From DAOQAU01 sp964640325 (GTDB lineage: Bacteria > Cyanobacteriota > Vampirovibrionia > Gastranaerophilales > Gastranaerophilaceae): a DNA stretch of 64,000 bases. Both the position numbers and the translations under genes were made by a program. The stretch lies in NCBI GenBank assembly GCA_964640325.1, contig CAZXID010000007.1, forward strand, positions 7,221 to 71,220. Reading direction: 5' to 3'. Positions 9,574-17,691 of this stretch are shown here, piece after piece. Under the pieces are notes generated by a model, which saw only the letters and a program-made list of their open reading frames with translations, had not been told where the DNA came from and did no database searches. Position 1 is the stretch's first letter. Each line of letters begins with the position of its first letter.

Positions 9574-10878
9574 ATGAAAAAGGTTTATATTGAAACACTA
9601 GGCTGCCAGATGAACAAATCCGACACTGAAAAGATGCTCGGGATGCTTTCTTTTATGGGCTATGAAGAAATTAAAGAGCCTAAAAAAGCCGACCTGCTTA
9701 TAATCAACACCTGTTCAATAAGACAACTTTCAGAAGATAAGGCTTTTAGCAGAATAGGGCTTTGGGGCAAGTGGAAAAAATCTCGTCCGAATTTAAAAAT
9801 AGCTTTTTGTGGCTGTGTCGCACAACAAGGGGGCGAAAAAATATTCAAAAGAATGCCCTATATTGATTTAATTATGGGAACACACAATATTAATGAATTT
9901 CCTGATTTGATAAAAAAAATTGAAGCAGGGCAGAAAGTTTGTGCCACAGACGAAACTCCTTTGCCTGAAAAAGATATTAAATTAAAAAGGACAAAGGGTG
10001 TTAATGCTTGGATTACAATAACAGAAGGCTGCGATAATTTTTGCACTTACTGTATTGTCCCTTACACAAGGGGGCGCGAGCGTTCGCGAGCGCCTGAAAT
10101 TATAATACAAGAAGTCAAAGAAGTACTTGCTCAGGGCTTCAAAGAAATCACCCTTTTGGGGCAGAATGTAGATAGTTATGATGGTGGTGAAAATCGCAAT
10201 TTATCGTGGCTTTTGCGGGCATTAAATTCTATTGAAGGCAAATTCAGAATTCGTTTTGTAACTTCTTATCCCACAGATATCACAGACGAGTTGATAGAAA
10301 CTGTAATCAAGTGCGACAAAATATGCGAGTATTTTCATATCCCGATGCAATCGGGCTCAAGCGAGATTTTGAAAAAAATGAACAGAAGATACGACAGAAA
10401 AAAATATTTTGAAATAGTAAAAAAAGTAAGGGACAAAGTCAAAGATGTTACCATAACAAGCGATTTTATAGCGGGGTTTCCTGGTGAAGGCGAAGAACAG
10501 TTTGAGCAAACCTTATCTGCGATAAAAGAATTGGAGCTTGATTATTCTAATACGGCTGCTTATTCTCCGCGTGAACAGACGGTTGCCGCAAAATGGAAAG
10601 GCCTGTTTTTATCCGAAGAAGTTAAAGCCCAAAGGCTTGCAAGGCTTAACAATCAGGTAAAAGAAAGCACACTTGCTTCAAATAAAAAATTTATCGGGCG
10701 TCAAATGGAAGTTTTAGTTGAAAAATTTGAAAACCACAAAGGCAAAAACATAATAACGGGAAGAACAAGGAACAACAAAATAGTTCATATTCCTTTTGAA
10801 AAAGATTTGAGCGGGCAATTTGTCAATGCAAAAATCATTGGTGCAAAAACTTGGTATTTGCAGGGAGAAATTGTTTAA
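9574..10878 (+). CDS. miaB: tRNA-2-methylthio-N6-dimethylallyladenosine synthase
   Basis: Radical SAM methylthiotransferase (434 residues) that adds the methylthio group to i6A37 of tRNAs reading UNN codons. Order: the N-terminal UPF0004 domain, starting YIETLGCQMNKSD with C11 and further cluster cysteines in NTCSIR and CGCVAQQ; the radical SAM core with C153-x3-C157-x2-C160 (EGCDNFCTYCIVPYTRGRE); and a C-terminal TRAM domain for RNA binding. The GCQMN and PYTRGRE motifs favour MiaB over RimO or MtaB. It stands alone between two terminators and appears to be transcribed without a leader. Confidence 0.95.
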   Translation: MKKVYIETLGCQMNKSDTEKMLGMLSFMGYEEIKEPKKADLLIINTCSIRQLSEDKAFSRIGLWGKWKKSRPNLKIAFCGCVAQQGGEKIFKRMPYIDLIMGTHNINEFPDLIKKIEAGQKVCATDETPLPEKDIKLKRTKGVNAWITITEGCDNFCTYCIVPYTRGRERSRAPEIIIQEVKEVLAQGFKEITLLGQNVDSYDGGENRNLSWLLRALNSIEGKFRIRFVTSYPTDITDELIETVIKCDKICEYFHIPMQSGSSEILKKMNRRYDRKKYFEIVKKVRDKVKDVTITSDFIAGFPGEGEEQFEQTLSAIKELELDYSNTAAYSPREQTVAAKWKGLFLSEEVKAQRLARLNNQVKESTLASNKKFIGRQMEVLVEKFENHKGKNIITGRTRNNKIVHIPFEKDLSGQFVNAKIIGAKTWYLQGEIV

Positions 10879-10915
10879 AAAGGGGCGCGCGCGGAAACCC
10901 GCGCGCACCCCTTTT
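10878..10915 (+). terminator. miaB terminator
   Basis: Stem AAAAGGGG plus GCGCGCGG pairing with CCGCGCGC plus CCCCTTTT, with one C/A mismatch and an AAAC loop. It overlaps the last base of the miaB stop codon. Confidence 0.88.
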
Positions 10916-10938
10916 GTTAATTAAATTTAATAAATTAA

Positions 10939-11070
10939 GGATGTGGAAAAACAGGAGAGGCTAATTATGATAATTTAAAAACTTATCTTCTCTCTGTTTG
11001 GAGAAAACTCTCTAAAGAAGAAATTTACCAAAGGGAACAGGAGCAAAAAAAGAAAAATATGCTCAAATAA
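10939..11070 (+). pseudogene. Open frame without start codon, possible gene remnant
   Basis: A 43-codon frame runs without stops from 10939 to a TAA at 11068-11070. It encodes a charged tail (KLSKEEIYQREQEQKKKN) that looks protein-like. It has no ATG, GTG or TTG until its third-last sense codon and is preceded directly by a stop, so it may be the 3' end of a decayed gene or chance. In another frame, an ATG at 10941 opens only seven codons. AAACAGGAGAG and CTCTCTGTTT can pair around it, so a structured RNA is another possibility. Confidence 0.25.
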
Positions 11071-11137
11071 ATTCTTTGTTGACATAAAACTTAATAAAGT
11101 GACAAAAAAAATTAAATATAGGTTTTATTTAACAGTT

Positions 11138-12526
11138 ATGTATGTAAATTCAATAAATAAAAATAAAATAATACCTGTTAATTATAATAATTTTAGCCGT
11201 AATAAAAACAAGATAAGAGTTAATGCTTCGAATAAATTTTCTTTAAGGAATTTTCCTGACTATGGATTTTATAGCTCTACTTCTGTTTTAGTTAATTTAG
11301 ACCGTAAAGTTATTAATTTCGGTAAAAAACAAGAAACAATATCAGTTGATGAACAGGCTAAAATGTTTATGGAGCTAGTCGGGTCAAGTTTTTCTGATAA
11401 GAAAAAAAGTTTTATTGTTGTTATGCATGTTATTAAAAATTCAACTCCTTTAATAATGTCATTGAGCAAATATGGAAGAATAGCCGGAATTATTGCAAAG
11501 CCTAATTCTATAGAAAATAATGTTTATGAAGGCTTACAAAAAAAAGGAATTAATTTTTTAGATATAGGAAAAGAAGATCTAAAAGGGCGAGAAATAATAA
11601 ATAAAAAAATTGTACCGTTGATTAGAGAAAATGAAGATTTATTGATTGTAGATATTGGGGGGTATTTTGCGCCTTCATTGGAGCAATTAAATGACATCAA
11701 AGGATTAATAGGAATTGTCGAAGACACGGAAAACGGCTTACAAAAATATGAAAAAGCTTTAATTAAAAATCCTCATAATAAAGTTCCGATTTATTCTATA
11801 GCCAGAAGTTACTTAAAAGATTTTGAGGATTATCTTATAGGTCGTTCAATTGCTATATCAACATTATATGTTTTACAATCAAATAAAATTAACTATCAAA
11901 ATAAAAATATAGGTATAATAGGTTTTGGAGAAGTTGGCAGAGGCGCAGCACTTTATTTGAGGGATTATAAAAATTGTAACGTTAAAATTTATGATAAAGA
12001 TGAAAATGTTCAAAATCTTGCTAAAAATACAGGTTTTAATACGGCTTCAAGAGAAGAAATAATTAAAAATTCCGATATTTTAATTTGTTGCACAGGTAAT
12101 AAGTCATTAATAGACGAAGATATATTAGAGATTAAACAGGATTGCTACATTTCTTCATGTACGTCAAGTGATGATGAATTTGATTTTAAAAAATATAATA
12201 TTAATGAAGGGGAATTTGTAGGTAAATTGTTGAGAAAAAATCAAAAAGCAATTTTTATAAATGACGGAAATGCTGTTAATTTTTCAAAAAAGGGACTTAA
12301 TAATTTTTTACTTTCGCCATACATCTTTTTAACATGTTCAGGAATAATAAATTGCTGTACAAAATTAGACAACGATGATATAAATACATTATCGGAGGTT
12401 AACGTATTGAGTTCGCAGGAAGAAAAACAATTAATTTCGGCATTTCATGATTTTATGAAACCAAACAATGAAAATGCCGAATTTATTAAAAAAATAATTG
12501 AATCAAATTTAGGTAGAAAAGAATGA
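11138..12526 (+). CDS. S-adenosylhomocysteinase-like NAD-binding protein
   Basis: A divergent relative of S-adenosylhomocysteine hydrolase. The Rossmann motif IGIIGFGEVGRGAALYLRDY is clear, and the middle region aligns with the family's lid and substrate segments: VDIGGYFAPSL, then GIVEDTENGLQKYE, then VPIYSIARSYLKDFEDYLIGRS where true enzymes have VNDSVTKSKFDN. The catalytic Lys/Asp/Asn set is therefore changed, and true hydrolase activity is doubtful. The start is uncertain: ATG at 11138 is used; a GTG at 11099 also opens the frame; neither has a good ribosome binding site. The 3' end overlaps the HD gene by four bases (ATGA). The gene is visibly more AT-rich than its neighbours, possibly a transferred gene. 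Confidence 0.7.
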   Translation: MYVNSINKNKIIPVNYNNFSRNKNKIRVNASNKFSLRNFPDYGFYSSTSVLVNLDRKVINFGKKQETISVDEQAKMFMELVGSSFSDKKKSFIVVMHVIKNSTPLIMSLSKYGRIAGIIAKPNSIENNVYEGLQKKGINFLDIGKEDLKGREIINKKIVPLIRENEDLLIVDIGGYFAPSLEQLNDIKGLIGIVEDTENGLQKYEKALIKNPHNKVPIYSIARSYLKDFEDYLIGRSIAISTLYVLQSNKINYQNKNIGIIGFGEVGRGAALYLRDYKNCNVKIYDKDENVQNLAKNTGFNTASREEIIKNSDILICCTGNKSLIDEDILEIKQDCYISSCTSSDDEFDFKKYNINEGEFVGKLLRKNQKAIFINDGNAVNFSKKGLNNFLLSPYIFLTCSGIINCCTKLDNDDINTLSEVNVLSSQEEKQLISAFHDFMKPNNENAEFIKKIIESNLGRKE

Positions 12527-13212
12527 AAGAAGTTTTATTAAAAAAAACTTATGATTTTGTAAAACAACATCACGCCGCAGATAATTCAGGGCATGATTTT
12601 TTTCATATAAAAAGGGTTTATGAAAATGCCTGTTTGTTGGCTGAAAATGCCCCCTTTGTAGATGATTTTATAGTTAAAATGAGCGCCCTGCTTCATGATG
12701 TTGATGATTACAAATTAAAAACAGACGGAAAGAGCACTTTTAATTTTCTGCAAAGTCTGAAGCTTGAAGATAAAATTATTGATAAAATATTAACCACAAT
12801 TAATGCTATAAGTTTTTCTAAAAGCGGTGCTAAACCAGACTTTGAAACTATTGAAATGAAAATTTTATCAGACGCCGATAAGCTTGATGCAATTGGGGCA
12901 ATCGGAATTTGCAGAACGATAATGTTTGGTGCTCAAAATCACAGACCTTTATTTGATGAAAATATATTCCCGCAGAATAATTTGTCCAAAGAGCAGTATA
13001 AAGATTTAAACAGAGAAGAAAATAATTCAATAAATCACTTTTTTGATAAATTATTAAAATTAAAAGAGGCAATGCAAACCGAAGTCGGAAAAAAAGAAGC
13101 CCAAAAAAGACATAATTTTATGGTAAAATTTTTAAAACAATTTTTTGAAGAACAAAACTTGCCGCGGTGGCAAAGTTATTTGGAAGATTATTTAGCATTA
13201 AAGGTATATTGA
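12523..13212 (+). CDS. HD-domain phosphohydrolase (YedJ/YpgQ type)
   Basis: HD-superfamily metal-dependent hydrolase of 229 residues. The first histidine motif is SGHDFFHIKRVYENA, and the HD pair is in SALLHDVDDYKL. A conserved aspartate follows in LSDADKLDAIGAIGICR. This pattern is that of the YedJ/YpgQ group, for which nucleotide phosphohydrolase activity has been suggested; the substrate here is unknown. The start codon overlaps the end of the SAHH-like gene (ATGA), so the two proteins are probably made together. A strong shared terminator follows. Confidence 0.82.
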   Translation: MKEVLLKKTYDFVKQHHAADNSGHDFFHIKRVYENACLLAENAPFVDDFIVKMSALLHDVDDYKLKTDGKSTFNFLQSLKLEDKIIDKILTTINAISFSKSGAKPDFETIEMKILSDADKLDAIGAIGICRTIMFGAQNHRPLFDENIFPQNNLSKEQYKDLNREENNSINHFFDKLLKLKEAMQTEVGKKEAQKRHNFMVKFLKQFFEEQNLPRWQSYLEDYLALKVY

Positions 13213-13215
13213 TAT

Positions 13216-13259
13216 AAAAAGAGCGAAGCCTCGGGATTTTCCGAGGCTTCGCTCTTTTT
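13216..13259. terminator. Bidirectional terminator between convergent genes
   Basis: Perfect 19-bp stem (13216-13234 with 13241-13259) and a six-base loop, with A and T tracts on both sides. It can stop the HD gene on the plus strand and the SLH gene on the minus strand. Confidence 0.9.
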
Positions 13260-13270
13260 ATGATAATTAA

Positions 13271-14320
13271 TTATTCAATTATCCAGCCGCTTGTAAGGTC
13301 AACTTTAATGGTTTTTAGTGTTGTTATTGTGACAACTTTACCTGCTTTAAGCTGAACTTTTCCGCCTTTGATAATTGCTCTGATTATTCTCATAAACCAG
13401 TTTCTTTGCTGGTCTGTGTTAATACAACCGGGGAATTGTGCCGTTTGTTCGATAGGTGTGTAAATGGTTTTTGTTTCAAGCCCCATTTTTCCTGTTCTTA
13501 CAAACAATTTGCCCGGAGTTACGCTTACTATTTCGCCGTTAATTTTGCTTGTTCTTGCAAATATAATATAACGGTCTTTTGTAACAAGGTGTTTGTTTGC
13601 TTTTGTTACAAAGCATTCGCCTTTTTTATTAACAGAACTGTTTAATGATGTAAGCAACATTACAGGAATTGTTGTTCCTGCAGGAATTGTAGCAACTGTT
13701 CCGTCAATTGTTACGCCTTTTAGAACATAACCTTCGCCTCTTTTTGCTCTCATTGCTTCTTGAAGCTTTTTGTTAGGGTTGATTCTTGCGTTAATTTGCA
13801 TGTTATACAATCCGAAAGCCATTTCCGCTCTTGTTATAGGCGCATCAGGATTTTTGAATGTTCCGATTGCTTTTTGTGCTCTGAAAAGGCCCCATTTGTC
13901 AAGGTTAAGTGCAGATACCATTATATCCATAGCTTCTTTTTTTGTAACGGTATCTTCAGGTCTGAAAGTGTTATCGGTTGTTTTTTTGATTAATTCAAAA
14001 TGGATTGCTCTTTGAATAACATTGTAAGCCCAGTGTTTGTAAGGAACATCGGTAAATTCGAATGTTTTTTTCAAGGGCGCTTTGTCTTGGTGAAGTGCTT
14101 TGATTACCATTGCGGTAAATTCTGCTCTTGTCGCCGTTTCATCAGGTTTAAAATTTCCGTCGGGGTAGCCCACAAGGACTTCTTCATCTGTAAGAGCCTG
14201 TATTTGCTTGTATGCCCAGTGATTTTCAGGCAAATCGGGATAACTTTTTGCAATGGCATTGCTTGCCATCAGCCCGATTATAAATAAGGACAAAACCAAA
14301 TTTCTAATAGCTAATCTCAT
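13271..14320 (-). CDS. SLH-domain exported protein
   Basis: Exported protein of 349 residues with S-layer homology repeats. A signal peptide (RNLVLSLFIIGLMASNAIA, cleavage before KSYPDL) is followed by two clear SLH repeats: YPDLPENHWAYKQIQAL with GYPDGNFKPDETATRAEF, and FTDVPYKHWAYNVIQRA with FRPEDTVTKKEA. A third, weaker one ends NPDAPITRAEMA. The C-terminal half is beta-rich and of unknown function. Start: an in-frame TTG lies at 14347, but ATG 14320 has AAGGAG seven bases upstream and begins the signal peptide. SLH domains usually bind the cell wall; in Cyanobacteria they also anchor outer-membrane porins. Confidence 0.85.
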   Translation of the reverse strand: MRLAIRNLVLSLFIIGLMASNAIAKSYPDLPENHWAYKQIQALTDEEVLVGYPDGNFKPDETATRAEFTAMVIKALHQDKAPLKKTFEFTDVPYKHWAYNVIQRAIHFELIKKTTDNTFRPEDTVTKKEAMDIMVSALNLDKWGLFRAQKAIGTFKNPDAPITRAEMAFGLYNMQINARINPNKKLQEAMRAKRGEGYVLKGVTIDGTVATIPAGTTIPVMLLTSLNSSVNKKGECFVTKANKHLVTKDRYIIFARTSKINGEIVSVTPGKLFVRTGKMGLETKTIYTPIEQTAQFPGCINTDQQRNWFMRIIRAIIKGGKVQLKAGKVVTITTLKTIKVDLTSGWIIE

Positions 14321-14360
14321 TTTTCTTCTCCTTTTCCATAACTTCAACTATCTTAATTAC

Positions 14361-14389
14361 TTGAATTAAATTTGCTAATCTATTAATAT
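14361..14389 (+). promoter_or_regulatory. Promoter for the TPR/TonB pair
   Basis: TTGAAT at 14361-14366, a 17-base spacer, and TAATAT at 14384-14389, in the divergent gap between the SLH gene and the TPR gene. Confidence 0.5.
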
Positions 14390-14450
14390 ATAAATGTAAT
14401 TAATTCACTATTTAATTATACCTTTGGAAAATTTATTGGCAAGTACTTTT

Positions 14451-16244
14451 ATGAAAGAGATGGGGAAAAAACTTTTAATATTTATTTTGACGCTTTTGTT
14501 TTTCGGGAACGTTTCTTTTGCTATGCCAAAAAATGCTTTTAAACATTTTATTAAAGCAAACGAATATTTTGCAATAAACGATACCGATAATGCTGAAATT
14601 GAATATAAAGCAGCAGAAGAATTGGCGCCTGATGAATTAAGTATCTGCTTAAAACTTGCAACTTTATATTCTAATCTTCAAGATTGGAATAATGCTCTTT
14701 TGTATTATCAAAAAGCCTCAAAATTAAGCCCAAATGACGGTTCGATAATGCTTAACATTGCAGCTGTTTTACGTGCGCAAAAAGATTATAAAGGAGCTTA
14801 CGAAGCGTATCAAAAAGCTTCGCAACTGTTGCCCAATTACGGTTATATTCATCTTAATTTGGCGCAAATGCAGGAGTTGATGAATCAGCAAAAAGAGTCA
14901 ATTCAAGAGTATAAGAAATTTCTTGCGGCTTATCCTGATAATATTGAGGCTAGAAAAAATCTTGCCGCACTTTATTTGAACCTTGACATGGATACAGAGG
15001 CGGTTGGTGAATATGAAGCAATTTTGGCAAAATCTCCTGAAAATTTTGATGAATGGACAAATTATGCCAAAGCACTTTTGTTGACAGAAAACTTTAAAAA
15101 AGTGCCTGAAGTTGTCCAAAAAGCTATACAAGATGAACCTGAAAATGCTCAATTGAGAATAATTCTTGCAACGGCTTATGAAAATACAGGCGAAAAAGAA
15201 AAAGCAATAGACGAATATCAAGCCGCCCTCAAAACGGATTCTTCTCTTGTGGAGATTCAATTCAACATCGCAAAACTTTTTGATGAAACAGGTAAAGAAG
15301 CAGATGCTATAAAGTATTATGAAATTTGTCTTGAAACTCTGCCTGATAATTCTCAGGCATACTACAATCTGGCAAATATTTATCAGAGAAAACAAGAGTT
15401 TAACAATTCGCTTTCGACTTTAAATAAACTTAAAAGCAAGGAAAAAGAAGATGTAAAAGTCTTAAAAGAAATCGGTAAAAATTATTACATGTCGGGCGAT
15501 TTTGCCCAATCCATAAATTATTATAACCAAGCGCTTAAACTCTCAGGCGACAATGCCCAAATATATTACTATATGGCACTTTCTTATACATTAATGAAAG
15601 AATACGATAAGGCGATTGATAATTATAAAAAATCAATTTCTTTGAATGATGATATTAAGATTAAATCAGAACTTTCAAAATTATATGTGACCGTTGCAAA
15701 CAGTTATAGTCAAAAAAATGATTATGCAAATGCGGTTATGAATTTTAAAGAGGCGGTTAATTTGAATAAAAACGATGCCATGCTTTATTGCGATTTGGCT
15801 GATTCTCTTTTGTTTCAAGGAAATACCCAAGAAGCCATTGAGGCTTATAAACAGGCGTTGGAGCTTGATAAAAATAATGTCGATATGATTTTGAGTATAG
15901 CAAATATTTACAAAAACGATTCAAAGCCGACTGAAGCAAAAAAATATTATGAACAGGTTTTGACGGTGGACCCGCAAAATTTAGATGCGCTTTTTTATCT
16001 TGGAGCGATTTGTTTTGAATCGGGCGATAATAAAAAAGCAAAAGAATATCTTATTGGTGCTACAAGCGTAAAACCGGATTTTTCAAATGCTTACTATTTG
16101 CTTGGAATGATTTGCGATAAAGAAAAAAATTATCCCGATGCGATTTTATACTACAAAAAATTTATAGCACTAAGCCCTAAAGATGAAAATACGGCACAAA
16201 TTAAAAAAAGGTTAACCCTGCTTGAAAACGCAAGAAAAAAATAG
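14451..16244 (+). CDS. Exported TPR-repeat protein
   Basis: About 597 residues made almost entirely of tetratricopeptide repeats, at least a dozen 34-residue units with the usual pattern (for example AIEAYKQALELDKNNVDMILSIANIY). The N-terminus GKKLLIFILTLLFFGNVSFA looks like a signal peptide, so the repeats should face the periplasm. The start is uncertain: ATG 14451 is used; ATG 14460 and TTG 14424 are in frame, and none has a strong ribosome binding site. The next gene (TonB-like) overlaps its end by 23 bases, so translation is probably coupled. Likely a protein-interaction scaffold; the partner is unknown. Confidence 0.82.
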   Translation: MKEMGKKLLIFILTLLFFGNVSFAMPKNAFKHFIKANEYFAINDTDNAEIEYKAAEELAPDELSICLKLATLYSNLQDWNNALLYYQKASKLSPNDGSIMLNIAAVLRAQKDYKGAYEAYQKASQLLPNYGYIHLNLAQMQELMNQQKESIQEYKKFLAAYPDNIEARKNLAALYLNLDMDTEAVGEYEAILAKSPENFDEWTNYAKALLLTENFKKVPEVVQKAIQDEPENAQLRIILATAYENTGEKEKAIDEYQAALKTDSSLVEIQFNIAKLFDETGKEADAIKYYEICLETLPDNSQAYYNLANIYQRKQEFNNSLSTLNKLKSKEKEDVKVLKEIGKNYYMSGDFAQSINYYNQALKLSGDNAQIYYYMALSYTLMKEYDKAIDNYKKSISLNDDIKIKSELSKLYVTVANSYSQKNDYANAVMNFKEAVNLNKNDAMLYCDLADSLLFQGNTQEAIEAYKQALELDKNNVDMILSIANIYKNDSKPTEAKKYYEQVLTVDPQNLDALFYLGAICFESGDNKKAKEYLIGATSVKPDFSNAYYLLGMICDKEKNYPDAILYYKKFIALSPKDENTAQIKKRLTLLENARKK

Positions 16245-17094
16245 AAAAAAAGAATATATTAAAAAAATTTGGAACGGAGTGCCTGCAACCGTCAGGAAGT
16301 CACCGCTCGAGGATTCTTTGTACAAATTTTTATTTAAGTCCGTTTTCGGGCATGTTGCAGGTTTAATTTTAATTTGTATGATTGTTTTTCTTTTGAATTT
16401 TTTTGGAATTACTCCAAAAATTAAAGACAATGTAATGAAAGTAAAAGATATAGCTTTTAATCTTGCGGGTCCTGCAAAAAAGGGCTCTGTATCTCAAAAT
16501 AATCAAAATCAAATTTCTTCTGAGTCGGCAAATAAGCCAAAAACTTCTTTAATTCCGCAGACAAAACCTTTTGTTCAAAAAACAAGTTCAGAAATTTCCG
16601 AGTTTGAAATTCCTATTCCGAATTTTAAGTCAATGAGTTCGGGTATAAATTCTTCGACTTCTTCAAGGCGTAATGCTTCCGGGCTTGAAGTTTCTGCAAA
16701 TTCTGTGTCAGGAGCCGGCGGTTCTGATTCTTCGGATGCTTCTTCATCAGGCGGAGGTGGTTTTAATAAAGTCGCGACAAAAAATTTAATCGTGGCTTAT
16801 GATATTTCCCCTTACGTAAATGAGCTAAAGCGTGAAATAAGGTGGAATTGGAAAATCCCTCCGACAGCAGGCGGTAAAAAAGTAGAATTGTTTTTAAGAA
16901 TAGCAAGGGACGGAAGATTGATGATATTAAATGTTAAAAAAACTTCTGAAACCGCAGAAGTTGACAATGCAGCGCTTGATGCGGTAAGAAAATGTCTGCC
17001 GCTCAATCCGCTTCCTGTAAAATATAATAAAGGTTATTTAGATTTGATTTTTTCATTTGATTCGGCAATAAATTCAGTCGGCAGCAGGTATTAG
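16222..17094 (+). CDS. TonB-family protein with C-terminal TonB domain
   Basis: Single-pass membrane protein of 290 residues. One transmembrane segment (HVAGLILICMIVFLLNFFGI) near residues 44-65 is followed by a low-complexity Ser/Asn/Gly linker and a C-terminal TonB-like domain (YVNELKREIRWNWKIPP, then LFLRIARDGRLM and NAALDAVRKCLPLNPLP). TonB C-terminal domains contact outer-membrane receptors and pass on energy from the inner membrane. No ExbBD or receptor gene is close by. The TTG at 16222 lies inside the end of the TPR gene; AAAGG is ten bases before it. A later GTG at 16279 is an alternative. Confidence 0.78.
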   Translation: MKTQEKNRKKEYIKKIWNGVPATVRKSPLEDSLYKFLFKSVFGHVAGLILICMIVFLLNFFGITPKIKDNVMKVKDIAFNLAGPAKKGSVSQNNQNQISSESANKPKTSLIPQTKPFVQKTSSEISEFEIPIPNFKSMSSGINSSTSSRRNASGLEVSANSVSGAGGSDSSDASSSGGGGFNKVATKNLIVAYDISPYVNELKREIRWNWKIPPTAGGKKVELFLRIARDGRLMILNVKKTSETAEVDNAALDAVRKCLPLNPLPVKYNKGYLDLIFSFDSAINSVGSRY

Positions 17095-17132
17095 TTTTTA
17101 ATTTATTTTAACTGTAATTAAAAAATAAAAGC

Positions 17133-17160
17133 TTGACAAAAATTTTTTCCGGTGTATATT
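17133..17160 (+). promoter_or_regulatory. Promoter of the Rrf2/hcp module
   Basis: TTGACA (17133-17138), 16-base spacer, TATATT (17155-17160). The -10 overlaps the left arm of the palindromic operator. Confidence 0.6.
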
Positions 17161-17187
17161 GGTATTATGGTATTTAAATACCAATAT
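17157..17187. promoter_or_regulatory. Palindromic operator, probable Rrf2 binding site
   Basis: A perfect 16-bp palindrome, TGGTATTTAAATACCA, is at 17168-17183. It is nested in a wider symmetry, with TATTGGTAT at 17157-17165 mirrored by ATACCAATA at 17178-17186. It covers the -10 and the expected transcription start, 20 bases before the regulator's ATG, a position suited to autorepression. Confidence 0.65.
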
Positions 17188-17203
17188 AGAAACGGAGATA
17201 AAA

Positions 17204-17641
17204 ATGCAAAGTGTTTTAAAAATATCTGATGCGGCCTCAATAGCATTACATGCCATGACCTATATTGCTTTTCATGGCAAAGAGCCTGTTTGTACCAAAG
17301 AGATTGCAAATAATTTCGGAGTTTCTGAGAATCATCTTTCAAAAGTTCTTCAAAGACTTGTTAAAGCGGGTTTGTTAACTTCTGTTAAAGGGCCCTTAGG
17401 GGGGTTTGAACTTACAAAAAAATGTTCAGAAATTACGTTTTTGGAAATTTATGAAGCCATAGACGGGAAAATTAGTACCGGTTGTTGTCTTTTTGGAAAA
17501 AAGTTTTGCGAATGTGATAAATGTATTATGGATGATTTTTTGAATAAGACCAATAAAAGCGTAAGAGAATTTTTCGGTAATAAAAGACTATCCGATTTTT
17601 GTAACCAAAAAGAGGAGTTGGATAAAGGATACTTTAAGTAA
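17204..17641 (+). CDS. Rrf2-family iron-sulfur regulator (NsrR/IscR-like)
   Basis: Rrf2-family winged-helix repressor of 145 residues. The DNA-binding part includes TKEIANNFGVSENHLSKVLQRLVKAGLL and the wing GPLGGFEL. Cysteines C94, C95, C102, C104 and C107 lie where IscR and NsrR bind their iron-sulfur cluster. The gene directly before hcp, a classical NsrR target, makes a nitric oxide or redox sensor likely; this is inference. Start: the frame is open from 17159, but ATG 17204 has GGAG upstream and gives the normal Rrf2 N-terminus. The palindrome before it suggests autoregulation. Confidence 0.85.
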   Translation: MQSVLKISDAASIALHAMTYIAFHGKEPVCTKEIANNFGVSENHLSKVLQRLVKAGLLTSVKGPLGGFELTKKCSEITFLEIYEAIDGKISTGCCLFGKKFCECDKCIMDDFLNKTNKSVREFFGNKRLSDFCNQKEELDKGYFK

Positions 17642-17691
17642 TATTTGTATAAATCCATTTTTGTAAAATAAATTAAAAAAAGGAGAAAAAA

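Noticed and set aside
14898..15395. Minus-strand frame of 165 codons opposite the TPR gene
   Set aside because: Full overlap with a clear TPR gene; the peptide is Cys/Phe/Ile-rich as expected from the complement of AT-rich repeat codons; no ribosome binding site.
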